Shown: positions 44,277 through 53,987, counted from the first letter of the stretch. The stretch: DNA of 64,000 bases from Winogradskyella sp. (GCF_013213835.1 NZ_JABSSU010000008.1:124001-188000), one strand, 5' to 3'. Notes: a model not told the origin generated them from the sequence alone. Translations and numbers: made by a program.

Positions 44277-44589
44277 AAATGTTAGTTGTTATCATATATG
44301 TTATAAATAGAATTAAACAAAAAGCTATTGTCAAAAATATTAAGAGAATGATGATAACCCTATTAGGTGATATAGTATAGTTGACCCACTTATTGTTCTT
44401 CCATTTTGGCGACTCAAATAGCTTTAAATCTATAAGTTTTGCGCTTAGGTAGATTAAAAGAATACCTAATATTCCTAAAACACCTCTTAATGGTATTTGG
44501 CGATATAAACCTGTTATCCCAATTGATGAGTTATATAAAAGTAAAACACCTAAAAGTCCAAGAATAACGCCAAGTAAGTTTTTATACAT
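44275..44589 (-). CDS. Small two-to-three-span membrane protein
   Basis: Protein of 104 residues with hydrophobic spans at about 5-22, 38-50 and 78-102, and a polar middle (FESPKWKNNKWVNYTISPN). A -7 box (TAATTTTG, 44594-44601) lies 4 bp before the ATG, so the mRNA may have no leader. The gene is divergent from the CPBP-like gene at 44631. No recognised family. Confidence 0.6.
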   Translation of the reverse strand: MYKNLLGVILGLLGVLLLYNSSIGITGLYRQIPLRGVLGILGILLIYLSAKLIDLKLFESPKWKNNKWVNYTISPNRVIIILLIFLTIAFCLILFITYMITTNI

Positions 44590-44593
44590 AATT

Positions 44594-44601
44594 CAAAATT
44601 A
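44594..44601 (-). promoter_or_regulatory. -7 box (TAATTTTG) of the 104-residue membrane gene
   Basis: Exact TANNTTTG match next to the ATG; suggests a leaderless transcript. Confidence 0.5.
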
Positions 44602-44630
44602 CGCTTTAACAATTAAAAAAAGATAGAATA

Positions 44631-45323
44631 ATGGTAGTCAGGTTTAAAAAATATTTCAAAACGTCGAGAGACCTAAATTCAGGTCAAGGGGTTGAAGATA
44701 AAGTTAGACTTTTAGAAATTTTGGGTGTTGCTGCAACTGGTTTGGGTAAGTTCGTTTTTATGGATTATCTCAATTGGAGATTACAGTATGTTTGTGTGGC
44801 GATTTTAGCATGGTCTATTTATGTTTTTTATCGTTATAAGAAGAATAAAAACGTGATAAAAGATTGGGGTTTTAGGTTAGATAATTTTGTCCCAACGCTA
44901 AGGTTAATGATGCCTTTTGCAATATTCTCAGTGATCACTTTTTTTGTTGTGGGTCTGCTTCAGGGATCTATAAACTTAACCTGGCATATCATTCCAATTT
45001 TGATAAGTTATCCTATTTGGGGAAGTATTCAGCAATTTTTAACTATTGGTCTGCTAGCTGGTAATTTATCAAATATGAAAAGGGTAAAACTCAAGAGAGC
45101 TTCAGTAATTATAATAACAGCTATCTTTTTCTCAATAGTGCATTTTCCTTCGATTTGGTTAATGATTGGAACTTTTATTCTTGCACTGTATTACGGCTTT
45201 ATTTATTTAAAATCTAAAAACCTTTATGCTTTAGGTTTACTGCATGGCTGGTTAGGCGCGTTTTTTTATTACACTGTGCTTAACCAAGACCCTTTTAGTG
45301 AAATTTTCTTGAAATATTTTTAA
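44631..45323 (+). CDS. CPBP-like intramembrane protease homologue, variant active site
   Basis: Multi-span protein of 230 residues, with spans at about 40-55, 60-75, 105-130, 135-155 and 175-215. The order IWGSIQQFLTIGLL, then FFSIVHFPSIWLMI and LYALGLLHGWLGAFFYY matches the three CPBP motifs (EExxxR, FxxxH, HxxxN/G). In this copy the first motif is Gln-Gln instead of Glu-Glu, while both His residues remain. It may be an inactive or altered member. The two genes that follow are not clearly related to it. Confidence 0.72.
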   Translation: MVVRFKKYFKTSRDLNSGQGVEDKVRLLEILGVAATGLGKFVFMDYLNWRLQYVCVAILAWSIYVFYRYKKNKNVIKDWGFRLDNFVPTLRLMMPFAIFSVITFFVVGLLQGSINLTWHIIPILISYPIWGSIQQFLTIGLLAGNLSNMKRVKLKRASVIIITAIFFSIVHFPSIWLMIGTFILALYYGFIYLKSKNLYALGLLHGWLGAFFYYTVLNQDPFSEIFLKYF

Positions 45324-45325
45324 CT

Positions 45326-45592
45326 ATGAGAACAAATTTAATACGAAGTTCTATTTTACTGTTGCTTGGGTTTTTAACCATTCCTTTGCTTGAAATACTA
45401 CCAGTTGAAGGAGGAGGCGCATCTTTAATAATTGTTATCACAATACCATTTATTATTTTGATTGCAATAATAACGACAATCATCTTCAATTATTCATTTA
45501 AAACTAAAAGTGATTTAATTAGACGTAAAGCATTTGTAATAATGGTTTTAATTCTTGTCTTCTTAAATTTGATTCTATTTCCGCATAAGTAA
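45326..45592 (+). CDS. Small membrane protein (88 residues)
   Basis: Begins 2 bp after the CPBP-like stop and is highly hydrophobic: spans at about 8-22, 33-52 and 68-85, with little else. Co-transcription with the CPBP-like gene is likely. No family recognised. Its length and composition leave the function open. Confidence 0.6.
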   Translation: MRTNLIRSSILLLLGFLTIPLLEILPVEGGGASLIIVITIPFIILIAIITTIIFNYSFKTKSDLIRRKAFVIMVLILVFLNLILFPHK

Positions 45593-45625
45593 AATTTAGT
45601 ATCTTGTTGGTAGTAAACTTAGTAT

Positions 45626-46504
45626 ATGCAATATTGGATTTCTACAATTTTACTCGTTTTGGCTATTTATATTGCCGTGAGCGTAGCTTTGTATTATTTG
45701 CAAGATTACATGCTTTTTAAGCCTGAAAAGCTTCCGAAAAATTTTCAGTTTCATTACGATAATCAGTTAACAAAAGAGTACAATCTAGAGACTAGAGATG
45801 GTGCAATAATTAATGGGTTGCGTTTTTACCCAAAGGGCGAAAGCAAAGGTGTTGTGCTCTACCTTAAAGGAAACTCGAAAAGTATAAAAGGTTGGGGGAA
45901 ATTTGCGGTAGATTTTACACGACATGGTTATAATGTGGCAATGATAGATTATCGAGGTTTTGGTAAAAGTACAGGTAAACGCTCTCATAAAGCCATAAAG
46001 CGTGATTTACAAGAAATTTATAATAAGCTCAAAGAACGTACTTCTGAAGATAACATTATCATTTATGGACGTTCATTAGGTTCTGGTTTCGCAACAAAAT
46101 TAGCGTCGCTTAATAATCCTAGAATGTTAATACTTGATGCGCCATATTACAGTTTAAAGAAGGTAGCAGCGCGATATGCTCCATTTATGCCACTGTCGTT
46201 GCTTATGAAATATCCGATGCCGACATACAAGTGGTTAAAATATGTCAACTGTCCTATTCATATAATTCATGGTACAAAGGATAAATTAATACCGTTTAAA
46301 ACTAGTGTGAAGCTGGCTCAGATTAAGCCTGAGACAACTAAGCTACATTCGGTACTTGGTGGTGGACATAAAAATCTTAATAATTTTGAGTCTTATCATA
46401 AGATGCTAGATGATATTCTTAATAACGAACCTAAAACGATAGATCTAGAAACCACAAGTATTAATGTCATTCATTCATCAAAAAAAAGTAAAAAGAAAGC
46501 TTAA
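45626..46504 (+). CDS. Membrane-anchored alpha/beta hydrolase
   Basis: Serine hydrolase of 292 residues with an N-terminal membrane anchor (about 3-25). The nucleophile elbow is YGRSLGSGFA near residue 150. The acidic residue is in IIHGTKDKLIPF, and the His is in GGGHKNLNNF. A MIDYRGFGKSTGK loop precedes the nucleophile. It matches the BEM46/YfhR-like family with unknown substrate. The end overlaps the next gene by 41 bp, and the two are paralogues. Confidence 0.87.
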   Translation: MQYWISTILLVLAIYIAVSVALYYLQDYMLFKPEKLPKNFQFHYDNQLTKEYNLETRDGAIINGLRFYPKGESKGVVLYLKGNSKSIKGWGKFAVDFTRHGYNVAMIDYRGFGKSTGKRSHKAIKRDLQEIYNKLKERTSEDNIIIYGRSLGSGFATKLASLNNPRMLILDAPYYSLKKVAARYAPFMPLSLLMKYPMPTYKWLKYVNCPIHIIHGTKDKLIPFKTSVKLAQIKPETTKLHSVLGGGHKNLNNFESYHKMLDDILNNEPKTIDLETTSINVIHSSKKSKKKA

Positions 46505-47303
46505 AACAGTATTAATAATATTTTTAAGCTTATACGTTATGTTGGGTTCCGCACTGTATTTTTTTCAAGAAAGGCTATTGTTTCTTCCGACTAAATTAGA
46601 GCAAGATTATCAATATCAGTTTACTTATAATTTTGAAGAATTATTTTTTGAGACAGAATCTAATTCTAGTATTAATGCCCTTCATTTTAAAACAGAAAAT
46701 CCTAAAGGTATTATACTTTATTTTCATGGAAATGCTGGTGATTTGAGTCGTTGGGGAAAAATAACTGAATATTTTGTTGCAAAGCAGTACGATGTATTGG
46801 TTATGGATTACAGAGGCTATGGAAAAAGTAGAGGGAAATTGTCTGAAGATGCATTTTATAATGATGCGCAATATTGTTATGATTATCTGTTGAAGCACTA
46901 TAAAGAAAATGAAATTACCCTTTACGGTAGATCTCTTGGGACAGGAATAGCATCTTATTTGGCTTTAGAAAATCAACCTAAGCAACTTATTTTAGAAACA
47001 CCATATTACAGTATTGCCGATGTGGCTAGCCGAAGATTTCCAGTATTTCCTGTAGAGTCTTTACTTAAGTATAAATTCCCTACCTATAAGTACTTACCTA
47101 ATGTAAAATGTCCGATTACCATAATTCATGGAACGGAAGATACAGTTGTGCCATTTGCTTCCGGTAGAAAACTTGTAGGTACTAACCGAAAATTAATTCA
47201 ATTCGCAACTATTGTTGGTGGAAATCATAATAATTTAATCAACTTTAAAAAATATCATCAAGCTATAGAAAGCTGTTTAAAAACAAAAAAGACTTCGAGT
47301 TAA
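46464..47303 (+). CDS. Membrane-anchored alpha/beta hydrolase (paralogue)
   Basis: Second copy of the same family, 279 residues. It has an N-terminal basic stretch and one membrane helix (about 15-32), then YRGYGKSRGK, the nucleophile LYGRSLGTGIA near residue 155, IIHGTEDTVVPF and GGNHNNLINF. The start at 46464 lies in the last 41 bp of the previous gene and keeps the membrane anchor; no later start would. The tandem arrangement suggests duplication. It is followed by a bidirectional terminator. Confidence 0.87.
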   Translation: MSFIHQKKVKRKLKTVLIIFLSLYVMLGSALYFFQERLLFLPTKLEQDYQYQFTYNFEELFFETESNSSINALHFKTENPKGIILYFHGNAGDLSRWGKITEYFVAKQYDVLVMDYRGYGKSRGKLSEDAFYNDAQYCYDYLLKHYKENEITLYGRSLGTGIASYLALENQPKQLILETPYYSIADVASRRFPVFPVESLLKYKFPTYKYLPNVKCPITIIHGTEDTVVPFASGRKLVGTNRKLIQFATIVGGNHNNLINFKKYHQAIESCLKTKKTSS

Positions 47304-47318
47304 CTTGAAGTCTTTTTT
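47285..47318. terminator. Bidirectional terminator after the hydrolase pair
   Basis: Stem AAAAAAGACTTC/GAAGTCTTTTTT with an inner AGTTAACT palindrome. It overlaps the end of the hydrolase gene and serves the convergent metalloprotease gene. Confidence 0.88.
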
Positions 47319-47338
47319 GTTTGATATAAGTTGAATTC

Positions 47339-49828
47339 CTATTTATTAGGATCTAGAATATTGTTTACACGTTCAATGGCATCTGCTATGTGTATTCTAC
47401 TCATTGCATCTCCACCACGAGCTGATCTTAATTGACTGCGTAAAGACTTTAATTCTGCTCTAACTACAGCTCTAATATCAGACTGACTTGTATTAACGGC
47501 TGTCACCTTAACGTATGGGCTAAAAGTTCTACCACTTTGGTTTTCAGCAGTCATTAAATACGCTAATCTGTCTATGTGTGCACGCTGTAAATTACGACGA
47601 TAAGTATCTATTTTCTTTCCAGTTCTAAGTTCACTCCAAACACCTTTTCTAAGTTCGCTCATCATTTCTAATAAAGAGTACGCTTTAATGTCGTACGTAT
47701 GAGCCTCTGTTAGACGCTGCATTCTTCCTAGACTTAAAAGATTGTTCAAGGTTCTTGCTTGCATTCTTCGAACACGTTCAACCGAACCTGAGTATTCAAT
47801 ACGATCAAAAATGTTTTTGTCTATTAACCATTCAGGCGTTTCAAACAAATGTTTTTGTAAAAACTTCATCGCCTCCTTTTGGTGTGCTTTATCTACTGGT
47901 GTATATACAACTCCATCTTGGTCTGCTGTTTTATAATCTTCATAAACTCCACCTATATTACTTGAAACGTGACCCATGTAACGGTTAAACTGAGATACTA
48001 CATGACCATACATTTCACCTAAATCATCATAATCTTCACCTTTGTCAGTAGTCCATTCAATTAAGTTAGGAACAATACGTTTAAGGTTTTTAATACCATA
48101 ATCACTAGCTAACATAGCGTTATCTCCTAAGTCTTCGGTTTGCGAACTTGGATCGTGAATATCGCCAACTTGCTGGTGTCCAAATCTATATAGTGGATCA
48201 CCTGCATGTTTCATAATCCACTCATTAAGAGTTTCTTTTTCTTCCTCTGCAGTTTTATCTAAAATTGGTCTATAACCCCAAGCAATTGAATACTTGTCAT
48301 ATACACCAACATTAGGCATTAATGCAACACCTTCATCACCAGGTTGTGCTACGTAGTTAAAACGTGCATAATCCATAATTGAAGGTGCAGTTCCATTTTT
48401 CTTGGTAAACTCAGCATCACGCAGCTTCTCAACAGAATAGGCTGAGCTGCTTCCCATGTTGTGAGGTAATCCTAAGGTATGTCCAACTTCATGAGCAGCA
48501 ACAAATCGTATTAACTCACCCATAACTTCATCTTTAAATTCTGGACTTTGAGCGTCTGGATTAATCGCGGCAGTTTGTACAAAGAACCATCCGCGTAACA
48601 ATGACATTACATTATGGTACCAGTTTATATCACTTTCAAGAATTTCACCAGTTCTTGGGTCACTAACGTGAGGTCCGTTTGCATTTGGTATTGGTGACGC
48701 TAAGTATCGCACCACTGAATATCTTACATCTTCTGGTGTCCACTCTGGGTTTTCTTCAGGTGTTGGTGGATCCATAGCAATAATAGCATCTTTAAAACCA
48801 GCAGCTTCAAAGGCCACTTGCCAATCCTCAATACCTTGTTTAATGTATTTTCTCCATTTTTCTGGTGTTGCTCTGTCAACGTAGTAAATGATTTGTTTTT
48901 TAGGCACTACTAATTCACCGCGTTTAAATTTTTCTATATCCTCATCTTTCACCTCTAATCTCCATCGATCTAGATAAGTTAAGCTTTTACTTCTTTGTGC
49001 ACCAGAACCGTAATCTGTGGTGCTTCTTGTAAACCATCCAACACGTTCATCAAAATAACGACGTTTCATAGGGTTGTCTGGTAATAATATCATTGAGTTG
49101 TTAATCTCTATAGAAATACTTCCTGTACTAGAGTTTGAAGGCGGTCTTCCTGCAGCATATGTTTTAACATGTCTTGCTTCAATGTTTCTAGGGTAACTTT
49201 TAATACTTTCAATAAAGGACTTATCGTTTTCTAATCGTGTTACTCTATATGGTCTTCTTCTAAAAATTGGTAAGCCTAATGATTTTACATCCTTTGAGAA
49301 TAATGGTGTTGCGTCGATAACTGTACTTGTAGAATCCTTGCTAAATGCTTTAATTGGAAAAGTAAATAAAACAGGTTCAAAATTTGAATTCTCAACAGCT
49401 TCGTTTACAGGTAAAGAATCCGCAGCAGTTACGTTATAAGATACTACGCGTAACACCACTTTTTTAGGTTTCTTTTCCCATCTTAGTACTTGTTCGTTTT
49501 GTTTTCCACCACCGAATCCAAGGCCATTAGCGGTCTTAGAAATACGAGTCACCATCAACATCTCTCTATCAAATAGAGAATCTGGTATCTCATAATAATA
49601 TTTGTCATTTACTGTGTGAACGGTAAAAAGTCCTGCATCACTCTTAGCATCTTTAGTAATAACCTTGTTATATGGTTTTGGGTCATTTTTACCTGGTTTC
49701 TTAGCAGGTGGTTTTGCCATCGCTGTAGTGGCATCTTTTTTCGATTTTTTAGCTTTTTTGGCCGTTGAACATGAAAATGCTAAAAAGCACATTACAACGA
49801 CAAGTAATCTTGTAGAAAAAGTCTTCAC
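47339..49828 (-). CDS. Secreted zinc metalloprotease (DUF5117/DUF5118/DUF4953 type)
   Basis: Lipoprotein peptidase of 829 residues. The lipobox is LAFSC near residue 20, followed by a Lys-rich linker. The DUF5118-like part begins KPYNKVITKDAKSDAGLFTVHTVNDKYYYEIPDSL. The zinc site is HEVGHTLGLPHNMGSS near 445, preceded by VRYLASPIPNANGPHVSDPRTGEIL. The C-terminal half is helical, including SLLEMMSELRKGVWSEL. Proteins of this family are widely found in Bacteroidota. The substrate is unknown. Confidence 0.93.
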   Translation of the reverse strand: MKTFSTRLLVVVMCFLAFSCSTAKKAKKSKKDATTAMAKPPAKKPGKNDPKPYNKVITKDAKSDAGLFTVHTVNDKYYYEIPDSLFDREMLMVTRISKTANGLGFGGGKQNEQVLRWEKKPKKVVLRVVSYNVTAADSLPVNEAVENSNFEPVLFTFPIKAFSKDSTSTVIDATPLFSKDVKSLGLPIFRRRPYRVTRLENDKSFIESIKSYPRNIEARHVKTYAAGRPPSNSSTGSISIEINNSMILLPDNPMKRRYFDERVGWFTRSTTDYGSGAQRSKSLTYLDRWRLEVKDEDIEKFKRGELVVPKKQIIYYVDRATPEKWRKYIKQGIEDWQVAFEAAGFKDAIIAMDPPTPEENPEWTPEDVRYSVVRYLASPIPNANGPHVSDPRTGEILESDINWYHNVMSLLRGWFFVQTAAINPDAQSPEFKDEVMGELIRFVAAHEVGHTLGLPHNMGSSSAYSVEKLRDAEFTKKNGTAPSIMDYARFNYVAQPGDEGVALMPNVGVYDKYSIAWGYRPILDKTAEEEKETLNEWIMKHAGDPLYRFGHQQVGDIHDPSSQTEDLGDNAMLASDYGIKNLKRIVPNLIEWTTDKGEDYDDLGEMYGHVVSQFNRYMGHVSSNIGGVYEDYKTADQDGVVYTPVDKAHQKEAMKFLQKHLFETPEWLIDKNIFDRIEYSGSVERVRRMQARTLNNLLSLGRMQRLTEAHTYDIKAYSLLEMMSELRKGVWSELRTGKKIDTYRRNLQRAHIDRLAYLMTAENQSGRTFSPYVKVTAVNTSQSDIRAVVRAELKSLRSQLRSARGGDAMSRIHIADAIERVNNILDPNK

Positions 49829-49922
49829 GTTAGTTAGTTTAGTTGAAATTGCTTGTTAATATAAGAATTTTAATAGCTAACTATTGAGTGACTATTTAAC
49901 TTTAATAATATTTTAACGGCAC

Positions 49923-50903
49923 TTATTCTAGTGTTTGTAAATAAGCTTCCAACAGATCAGCACCTTCTCTATGTTTAATTGTGGTTCCGATGTAAGGCAT
50001 ACTAAATCCTGAAATATATTCTGAAATTCGTGTAGAAATGCTAAACCTTCTTTGATAGATGTTTGAATCTTCCAATGATGTTTCGTACGCTAAATCTAAT
50101 GTGGATTCTTGGTCACAGAATCCGCCAGGAATATGGCAATGTGCGCAGTTAATATCAAAATATGATCTAGCTCTATCTTCAAGAGAAGCGTTTGTATCTT
50201 CCCAATTAACCATACTAGAAACTTCATTGTTGGACGAAATACCAGTTACGTACTGATTGTTAATTAAATCTTGTAATTGATTAGTGCCGTTTATGGAGAA
50301 ATTAAGATTACGTAGTTTGGGTCCAATAGGTGTTGAGGTGTCATTTATGTTATGACAAGTAAAACAATCATCGTTTGATGGTATAGCATAAGTGATATTA
50401 TTAGTATCGCCATTTTCGTTTATCCATGTTACTGGGACTTCACTTCCGTTTAAGTCTAATATTGCTTCAGTTTGAGCTTCGTTCCACTTATAATCGCCTG
50501 TTTCCCAAGCGCCATTAATTTTAATTAAAATACGGGTTTCAATAATCTGACGTCCTAATGAAAGATCTCTCTCATCTAGATTATAATAAAATGTCTTGGC
50601 AATAACAGTATTTTCAGGGAATATTGGCAGACCATTACCGTCATATTCTAAAGTGGTATTGTTTGGCAATGCAATTACTCTCTGTTTATGAGCATAATCA
50701 GTAAAAAGACCGGTATTTAACTTGTACTCAAAAGCCTTTGAGGAGATATTCAGGTCACTTAGATTGCCTATAAATAAGTTAAGTTCGGAAAGATTAACTT
50801 TGAACTCTGCAACGACATCTAAATCTTCAGCTGGTGACATGGCGTCATCATTTGCGCATGAAAAAGTTATAATTAAAAGGATAAAAAGAATAGCTTTTCT
50901 CAT
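49923..50903 (-). CDS. SO2930-type diheme cytochrome lipoprotein (copy 1)
   Basis: Periplasmic or surface c-type cytochrome of 326 residues. Start chosen at 50903 (MRKAILFILLIITFSCANDD), because this leaves a lipobox directly after a signal; the open frame would add 26 residues. The two heme motifs are CFTCHN and CAHCH. The arrangement SKTFYYNLDE-like plus NGAWETGDYKWNEAQTEAILDLNGSEVPVTW is typical of the family. It is a near tandem duplicate of the gene at 51013. Confidence 0.87.
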   Translation of the reverse strand: MRKAILFILLIITFSCANDDAMSPAEDLDVVAEFKVNLSELNLFIGNLSDLNISSKAFEYKLNTGLFTDYAHKQRVIALPNNTTLEYDGNGLPIFPENTVIAKTFYYNLDERDLSLGRQIIETRILIKINGAWETGDYKWNEAQTEAILDLNGSEVPVTWINENGDTNNITYAIPSNDDCFTCHNINDTSTPIGPKLRNLNFSINGTNQLQDLINNQYVTGISSNNEVSSMVNWEDTNASLEDRARSYFDINCAHCHIPGGFCDQESTLDLAYETSLEDSNIYQRRFSISTRISEYISGFSMPYIGTTIKHREGADLLEAYLQTLE

Positions 50904-51012
50904 AATATAATTGGTCAACTGTATTGTTATGGGCTTAAAGTAATAAAAATAGGCCAATCTTCCGTATTCATGAAGAGTCAATTCCTCCTATAAATCGTTT
51001 AAGAAGAAGATT

Positions 51013-51993
51013 CTAAAGTGTGTCTAGGTATTCTAACATTAAACTTACACCTTCATCATGCAACATTGAAGTGCCTATCCATGGCATTGTAAGGCCTTCT
51101 TGATAGTCAGATGAGGTTCTAAAGATGATAAATCCTTTACGTTCAATAATATTTGTTTCCTCGAGTGGAATATCGTAATTCAATCGTAAGGATGATGGGA
51201 ATGCACAATAACCTCCGTCTGAATGACAATGAGCACAGTTGACATCTAAGTAAGCTCGTGCTCTTTCTTCTAAAGTATAATTGTTGACGTCATCCCATCG
51301 TGGAAACGAGATGAGGTTATCAAAATCAACATCAGTTATGCGTTGATTTGCAGTAAGTTCTTCTATTTGATTAATGCCATTTGGACTAAAGTTAAGCAAA
51401 TCTAGTCGCACTCCTAAAGGTGTAATTTCGTCATAAGAACTGTGGCAAGCAAAGCATTGGTTGTTGGCTGGTATTTTGTAATTTGTTGAGACCGTTACTC
51501 CATCTTCATTTGTCCATGTCACTGGTACTTCACTGCCATCTGGATGAAGAATTGCATCTGTTTGATCTTCATTCCATTTGTAGTTGCCAGTTTCCCAAAT
51601 ACCGTTTCTTTTAATTAAGACACGAGTTTCTATAATTTTACGACCTAAAGCAGGATTTTGTTCATTTAAATTGTAGTAAAATGTCTTCGAAATGACTGTA
51701 TTATTTGGGAAGATTGGTGTACCATTCCCATTATATTGCATTTGAGTATTTTCAGGTAATGCAATTAACCGAAGCTTGTGAGTATAATCGGTAAAAAGTG
51801 GTGTAATAAGTTGATATTCAAATACCTTTGAATTAATATTTAAGTTACTTAAATTCCCTTTGAAAATATTAAGTTCTGAGAGATTCTCACGAAATTCCGC
51901 AACAATATCTAGGTCTTCAGCAGGTGACATAGAGTCATCCTTTTCGCAAGAAAAAGTAATAATTAGTAATATAAAAGCAACGATTTTCTTCAT
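51013..51993 (-). CDS. SO2930-type diheme cytochrome lipoprotein (copy 2)
   Basis: Also 326 residues, with the lipobox IITFSC near residue 16. Heme motifs are CFACHS and CAHCHS. Other shared blocks are MSPAEDLDIVAEFRENLSELNIF and GIWETGNYKWNEDQTDAILHPDGSEVPVTW. It is more than superficially similar to copy 1 over the whole length, so the pair arose by duplication. The function may be electron transfer or heme-dependent catalysis at the outer surface (inference). Confidence 0.87.
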   Translation of the reverse strand: MKKIVAFILLIITFSCEKDDSMSPAEDLDIVAEFRENLSELNIFKGNLSNLNINSKVFEYQLITPLFTDYTHKLRLIALPENTQMQYNGNGTPIFPNNTVISKTFYYNLNEQNPALGRKIIETRVLIKRNGIWETGNYKWNEDQTDAILHPDGSEVPVTWTNEDGVTVSTNYKIPANNQCFACHSSYDEITPLGVRLDLLNFSPNGINQIEELTANQRITDVDFDNLISFPRWDDVNNYTLEERARAYLDVNCAHCHSDGGYCAFPSSLRLNYDIPLEETNIIERKGFIIFRTSSDYQEGLTMPWIGTSMLHDEGVSLMLEYLDTL

Positions 51994-52184
51994 TACATAA
52001 CTTTTACTATAAGGATTTTAGAAACGTAAAATAAGAAATATTACAGAACTATCCTTTTCGAATGATTTAAACACTCTGATTATTTTTATTTTACAGAAAA
52101 ATAGAATAAAAAAAAGCAGTAAAATATTTCATTAAAAATAGTTTACTGCAATATGATAATGTTGAGAGTTTATTTTAGAAGTTA

Positions 52185-53876
52185 CTAAATGACTTCTACA
52201 AACAAACCTTCATCTGTTTTTTCAACCTTGGCTAAACTGTTTTTAGTCAATTCTTTAATCGTTTTATCCCATTTTTTATTAGATAAGCCAGATTGTGTTT
52301 TTAAATCTGGAAGCTCTAATTTTTCAGCTTTAGTAAGAATTTCTAGCACTGCTTTAGCATCATCACTAATTGCTAGTGGTTTTTTCTCTGGTTTCATTTG
52401 TGGGAAGAATAATACTTCTTGTATAGATTGATTGTTTGTTAAAAACATAATTAATCTATCCATACCAATTCCCATTCCAGATGTTGGTGGCATACCGTAT
52501 TCTAACGCACGTAAAAAGTCGTAGTCTATAGTTCCGGTAGCTTCATCATCACCTTTTTTAGCGAGTTCTAATTGATGCTCAAAACGCTCACGTTGGTCTA
52601 TTGGGTCATTTAATTCAGAATAGGCATTTGCGATTTCCTTACCGCAAACCATTAGCTCAAAGCGCTCTGTTAATTCTGGGTTGTCTCTATGTTCTTTACA
52701 CAAAGGACTCATTTCTTTTGGATAGTCTGTGATGAAGGTTGGTTGAATGTAATTGCCTTCACACTTTTCGCCGAAAATCTCATCAATCAACTTGCCTTTC
52801 CCCATGGTGTCATCTACTTCAATGTCCATGTCTTTTGCGGCTTGGCGAATCTCATCTTCAGATTTTCCTGTAATGTCAAATCCTGTAAAATGCTTAATAG
52901 AATCTGCCATTGTTACTCTTGCGTATGGCGCTTTAAAGTCTATCTCGTGCTCACCAAAAGTTGCTTTAGTTGTACCGTTAACAGCAGTAGCACAATGCTC
53001 AAGTAAGCGTTCGCAGAAATCCATCATCCAGTTGTAATCTTTGTAAGCTACATAGATTTCCATGGCTGTAAACTCTGGATTGTGAGTTCTGTCCATGCCT
53101 TCATTACGGAAGTTTTTAGAAAACTCATACACACCATCAAAACCACCAACAATCAAACGCTTTAGGTAAAGCTCATTAGCAATACGCATGTATAATGGAA
53201 TATCTAAAGAATTGTGATGCGTTATAAAAGGTCTCGCAGCAGCACCACCAGCAATTGGTTGTAATACAGGTGTTTCTACTTCGAAATAGCCAGATTCGTT
53301 AAAAAACGAACGCATAGCATTAAATAATTTTGTACGCTTAACAAAAACGTCTTTCACATGTGGATTTACAACTAAGTCAGCATAACGTTGTCTGTAACGT
53401 AATTCTGGGTCATTAAACTCGTCGTAAGTGTTGCCTTCAGCATCTGTTTTTGGTAATGGTAACGGTTTTAAAGCTTTACTTAAAAGCGTAAAATCTTTGA
53501 CCATAACCGTTTTTTCACCAACTTTGGTTGTAAACAATTCACCTTCTACACCAATAAAATCACCAATATCTAGTAACTTTTTATAGACATCGTTGTATTT
53601 GCTTTTATCATCTCCTGTACAGATTTCGTCCCTATTAAAGTAGACTTGAATACGACCTTCGCTATCTTGAAGCTCAGCAAAACTTGCACTTCCTTGAATA
53701 CGACGAGACATTAGTCTACCTGCAATAACAACTTTCTTGCCTTCTTCAAACTTAGATTTGATATCTTTTGAAGTGTCCTTTACAGGAAATAAATCTGCAG
53801 GATAAGGATTGATACCTAAAGCTCGTAGCTTATCTAATTTTTCGCGTCTTACTAATTCTTGTTCCGAAAGTTGCAT
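52185..53876 (-). CDS. lysS: Lysyl-tRNA synthetase, class II
   Basis: Charges tRNA-Lys. The anticodon-binding OB domain covers about 40-145 (VVIAGRLMSRRIQGSASFAELQDSEGRIQVYFN). The catalytic domain starts with the class II motif 1 region (FFNESGYFEVETPVLQPIAGGAAARPF). Motif 2 is FRNEGMDRTHNPEFTAMEIY, and motif 3 is GMPPTSGMGIGMDRLIMFLTN. At 563 residues it is slightly longer than the E. coli enzyme because of a C-terminal addition (about 510-563, KAEKLELPDLKTQSGLSNKKWDKTIKELTK). A promoter is visible upstream. Confidence 0.97.
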   Translation of the reverse strand: MQLSEQELVRREKLDKLRALGINPYPADLFPVKDTSKDIKSKFEEGKKVVIAGRLMSRRIQGSASFAELQDSEGRIQVYFNRDEICTGDDKSKYNDVYKKLLDIGDFIGVEGELFTTKVGEKTVMVKDFTLLSKALKPLPLPKTDAEGNTYDEFNDPELRYRQRYADLVVNPHVKDVFVKRTKLFNAMRSFFNESGYFEVETPVLQPIAGGAAARPFITHHNSLDIPLYMRIANELYLKRLIVGGFDGVYEFSKNFRNEGMDRTHNPEFTAMEIYVAYKDYNWMMDFCERLLEHCATAVNGTTKATFGEHEIDFKAPYARVTMADSIKHFTGFDITGKSEDEIRQAAKDMDIEVDDTMGKGKLIDEIFGEKCEGNYIQPTFITDYPKEMSPLCKEHRDNPELTERFELMVCGKEIANAYSELNDPIDQRERFEHQLELAKKGDDEATGTIDYDFLRALEYGMPPTSGMGIGMDRLIMFLTNNQSIQEVLFFPQMKPEKKPLAISDDAKAVLEILTKAEKLELPDLKTQSGLSNKKWDKTIKELTKNSLAKVEKTDEGLFVEVI

Positions 53877-53904
53877 TCTAATTCTATTCTAAAAATTCAG
53901 ACTG

Positions 53905-53937
53905 CAAAATTACGTTATTTACGACTATTGTTGCAAA
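53905..53937 (-). promoter_or_regulatory. lysS promoter
   Basis: The -7 box TAATTTTG (53905-53912) matches TANNTTTG, and a TTTG -33 element is at 53934-53937, 21 bp away, all on the minus strand. The lysS ATG is 28 bp further on. Confidence 0.65.
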
Positions 53938-53987
53938 AAAAACCATTAGGTTTTAATAACTAGTGGTAATGAATTTAATAGTTCTTT

